A stretch of DNA of 6,095 bases, from assembly GCA_021825025.1 (NCBI GenBank), contig JAKAIP010000043.1, forward strand, positions 1 through 6,095, read 5' to 3'. Positions 5,320 through 6,095 of this stretch are shown here, piece by piece; position 1 is the first letter of the stretch, and the number at the start of each line of letters is the position of its first letter. Made by a program: the position numbers and the translations under genes. The notes under the pieces were generated by a model that saw nothing but the letters and a program-made list of their open reading frames with translations, searched no databases and was not told the origin of the DNA. Source of the stretch: a bacterium. Its GTDB lineage: Bacteria; Patescibacteria; Paceibacteria; UBA9973; SBAW01.

Positions 5320-6095
5320 TGGAAACACCGTTCGTTATCGCCGTGGTCGGACCGACTGCGTCGGGAAAAAGCGCATTGGGCGTCTACTTAGCCAAGAAGC
5401 TCCGTGGAGAAATTATTTCTGCTGATTCCCGTCAGGTATACAAGGAACTCACGATTGGAACCGGGAAAATTACTCCAAAAGAAATGGAGGGTGTCACTCA
5501 CCATCTGCTTGATGTTATTTCTCCCAAACGCCGCTTTACGGTAAGCGAATATGTAAAGAAAGGAACACCAATACTGCATGCCATTCATGCACGAAAACAT
5601 ATTCCTATTATTGTTGGCGGTACCGGATTGTATGCGGATGCGCTACTTGGAAGAATATCTTTTCCGGAAGTACCGCCCAATCCTTCCTTGCGAGCTCGAC
5701 TGGAGAAAAAAAGTACTGCCGCATTGTATGCATTGCTCAAAAAGAAAGATCCACGCCGCGCTAAAACCATAGAACCGGATCATAAGCGACGCCTGATTCG
5801 TGCTTTGGAGATTGCCTATGCTATCGGTAAAACGCCCCCGCCCTCGAAAAAACAGACATATAAGATACTCTGGCTCGGTGTACACGTTGGAGAGAACATG
5901 CTTCGCAAAAAAATCCACGATCGTTTGCTCAAACGAGTGCAAGAAGGCATGATCTCCGAAGCAAGACGCCTTCATGTAAAAGGGCTTTCATACAAACGCA
6001 TGACAGAATTAGGACTTGAATATGCATACCTTGCTCTGTTGCTCCAAAAAAAACTTTCTCGTGAGCGCTTCATGGAAGAATTGGAACGTGCAATT
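5319..6095 (+). CDS. miaA: tRNA dimethylallyltransferase MiaA, 3' end beyond the window
   Basis: MiaA transfers a dimethylallyl group from DMAPP to N6 of A37 in tRNAs with A36-A37-A38, which read codons starting with U. The window holds 259 codons and no stop; the family is usually about 290-320 residues, so the C-terminal end is missing. The P-loop GPTASGKS is at 11-18 and the substrate motif DSRQVY at 36-41. HHLLD is at 61-65 and GGTGLY at 100-105. A DPRRA...RRLIRALEI block spans 144-165. ELGLEY replaces the classical GY-type motif, as I recall from Parcubacteria sequences. The ATG at 5319 shares its A with the end of the tRNA, and METPFVIAVVGPTASGKS is the normal start. An upstream in-frame ATG at 5226 only reads through the tRNA. 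The next GTG (5343) would cut the first strand of the nucleotide fold. There is no ribosome binding site other than tRNA sequence. Confidence 0.95.
   Translation, partial: METPFVIAVVGPTASGKSALGVYLAKKLRGEIISADSRQVYKELTIGTGKITPKEMEGVTHHLLDVISPKRRFTVSEYVKKGTPILHAIHARKHIPIIVGGTGLYADALLGRISFPEVPPNPSLRARLEKKSTAALYALLKKKDPRRAKTIEPDHKRRLIRALEIAYAIGKTPPPSKKQTYKILWLGVHVGENMLRKKIHDRLLKRVQEGMISEARRLHVKGLSYKRMTELGLEYAYLALLLQKKLSRERFMEELERAI

Overview
The window looks like a stretch of core chromosome from a Patescibacteria (CPR) bacterium, most likely of the Parcubacteria group. This rests on three recalled protein features: a MiaA with ELGLEY where the classical family has a GY-type motif, a ParB opening with an FWVEVDKIKPNPFQPR-like block and no longer N-terminal leader, and a RelA/SpoT homolog of only 510 residues. 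It is inference from family knowledge, not a database result. I see no insertion sequence, CRISPR array, prophage gene or sign of recent transfer.

Layout, left to right. (1) Positions 2-343 hold the 3' end of an unrecognised protein gene, closed by a strong intrinsic terminator (354-387). (2) A TATAAT box at 414-419 precedes topA (449-2662), DNA topoisomerase I. (3) After 41 bp with no terminator comes a RelA/SpoT-type (p)ppGpp synthetase/hydrolase (2704-4236), probably cotranscribed with topA. (4) parB, a Spo0J-type partition protein, lies on the opposite strand (5190-4243) and converges on the rsh gene with only 6 bp between the stop codons. (5) A 45-bp divergent control region (5191-5235) separates parB from tRNA-Leu(CAA) (5236-5319). 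(6) miaA, tRNA A37 dimethylallyltransferase, starts at 5319 and runs off the window end.

The most notable arrangement is the last one. The final A of the encoded CCA of tRNA-Leu(CAA) is also the A of the miaA ATG. The tRNA carries A36-A37-A38 in its anticodon loop, the motif MiaA recognises, so the gene for a likely substrate is fused by one base to the gene for its modifying enzyme. Exact 3' processing of the tRNA would remove the miaA start codon, so one transcript may yield tRNA or MiaA but not both. This is a hypothesis drawn from the sequence.

None of the four recognised protein genes has a convincing Shine-Dalgarno sequence at its most obvious start, and the parB -10 box lies only 3 nt from its ATG. 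Leaderless or short-leader translation may be common in this organism.
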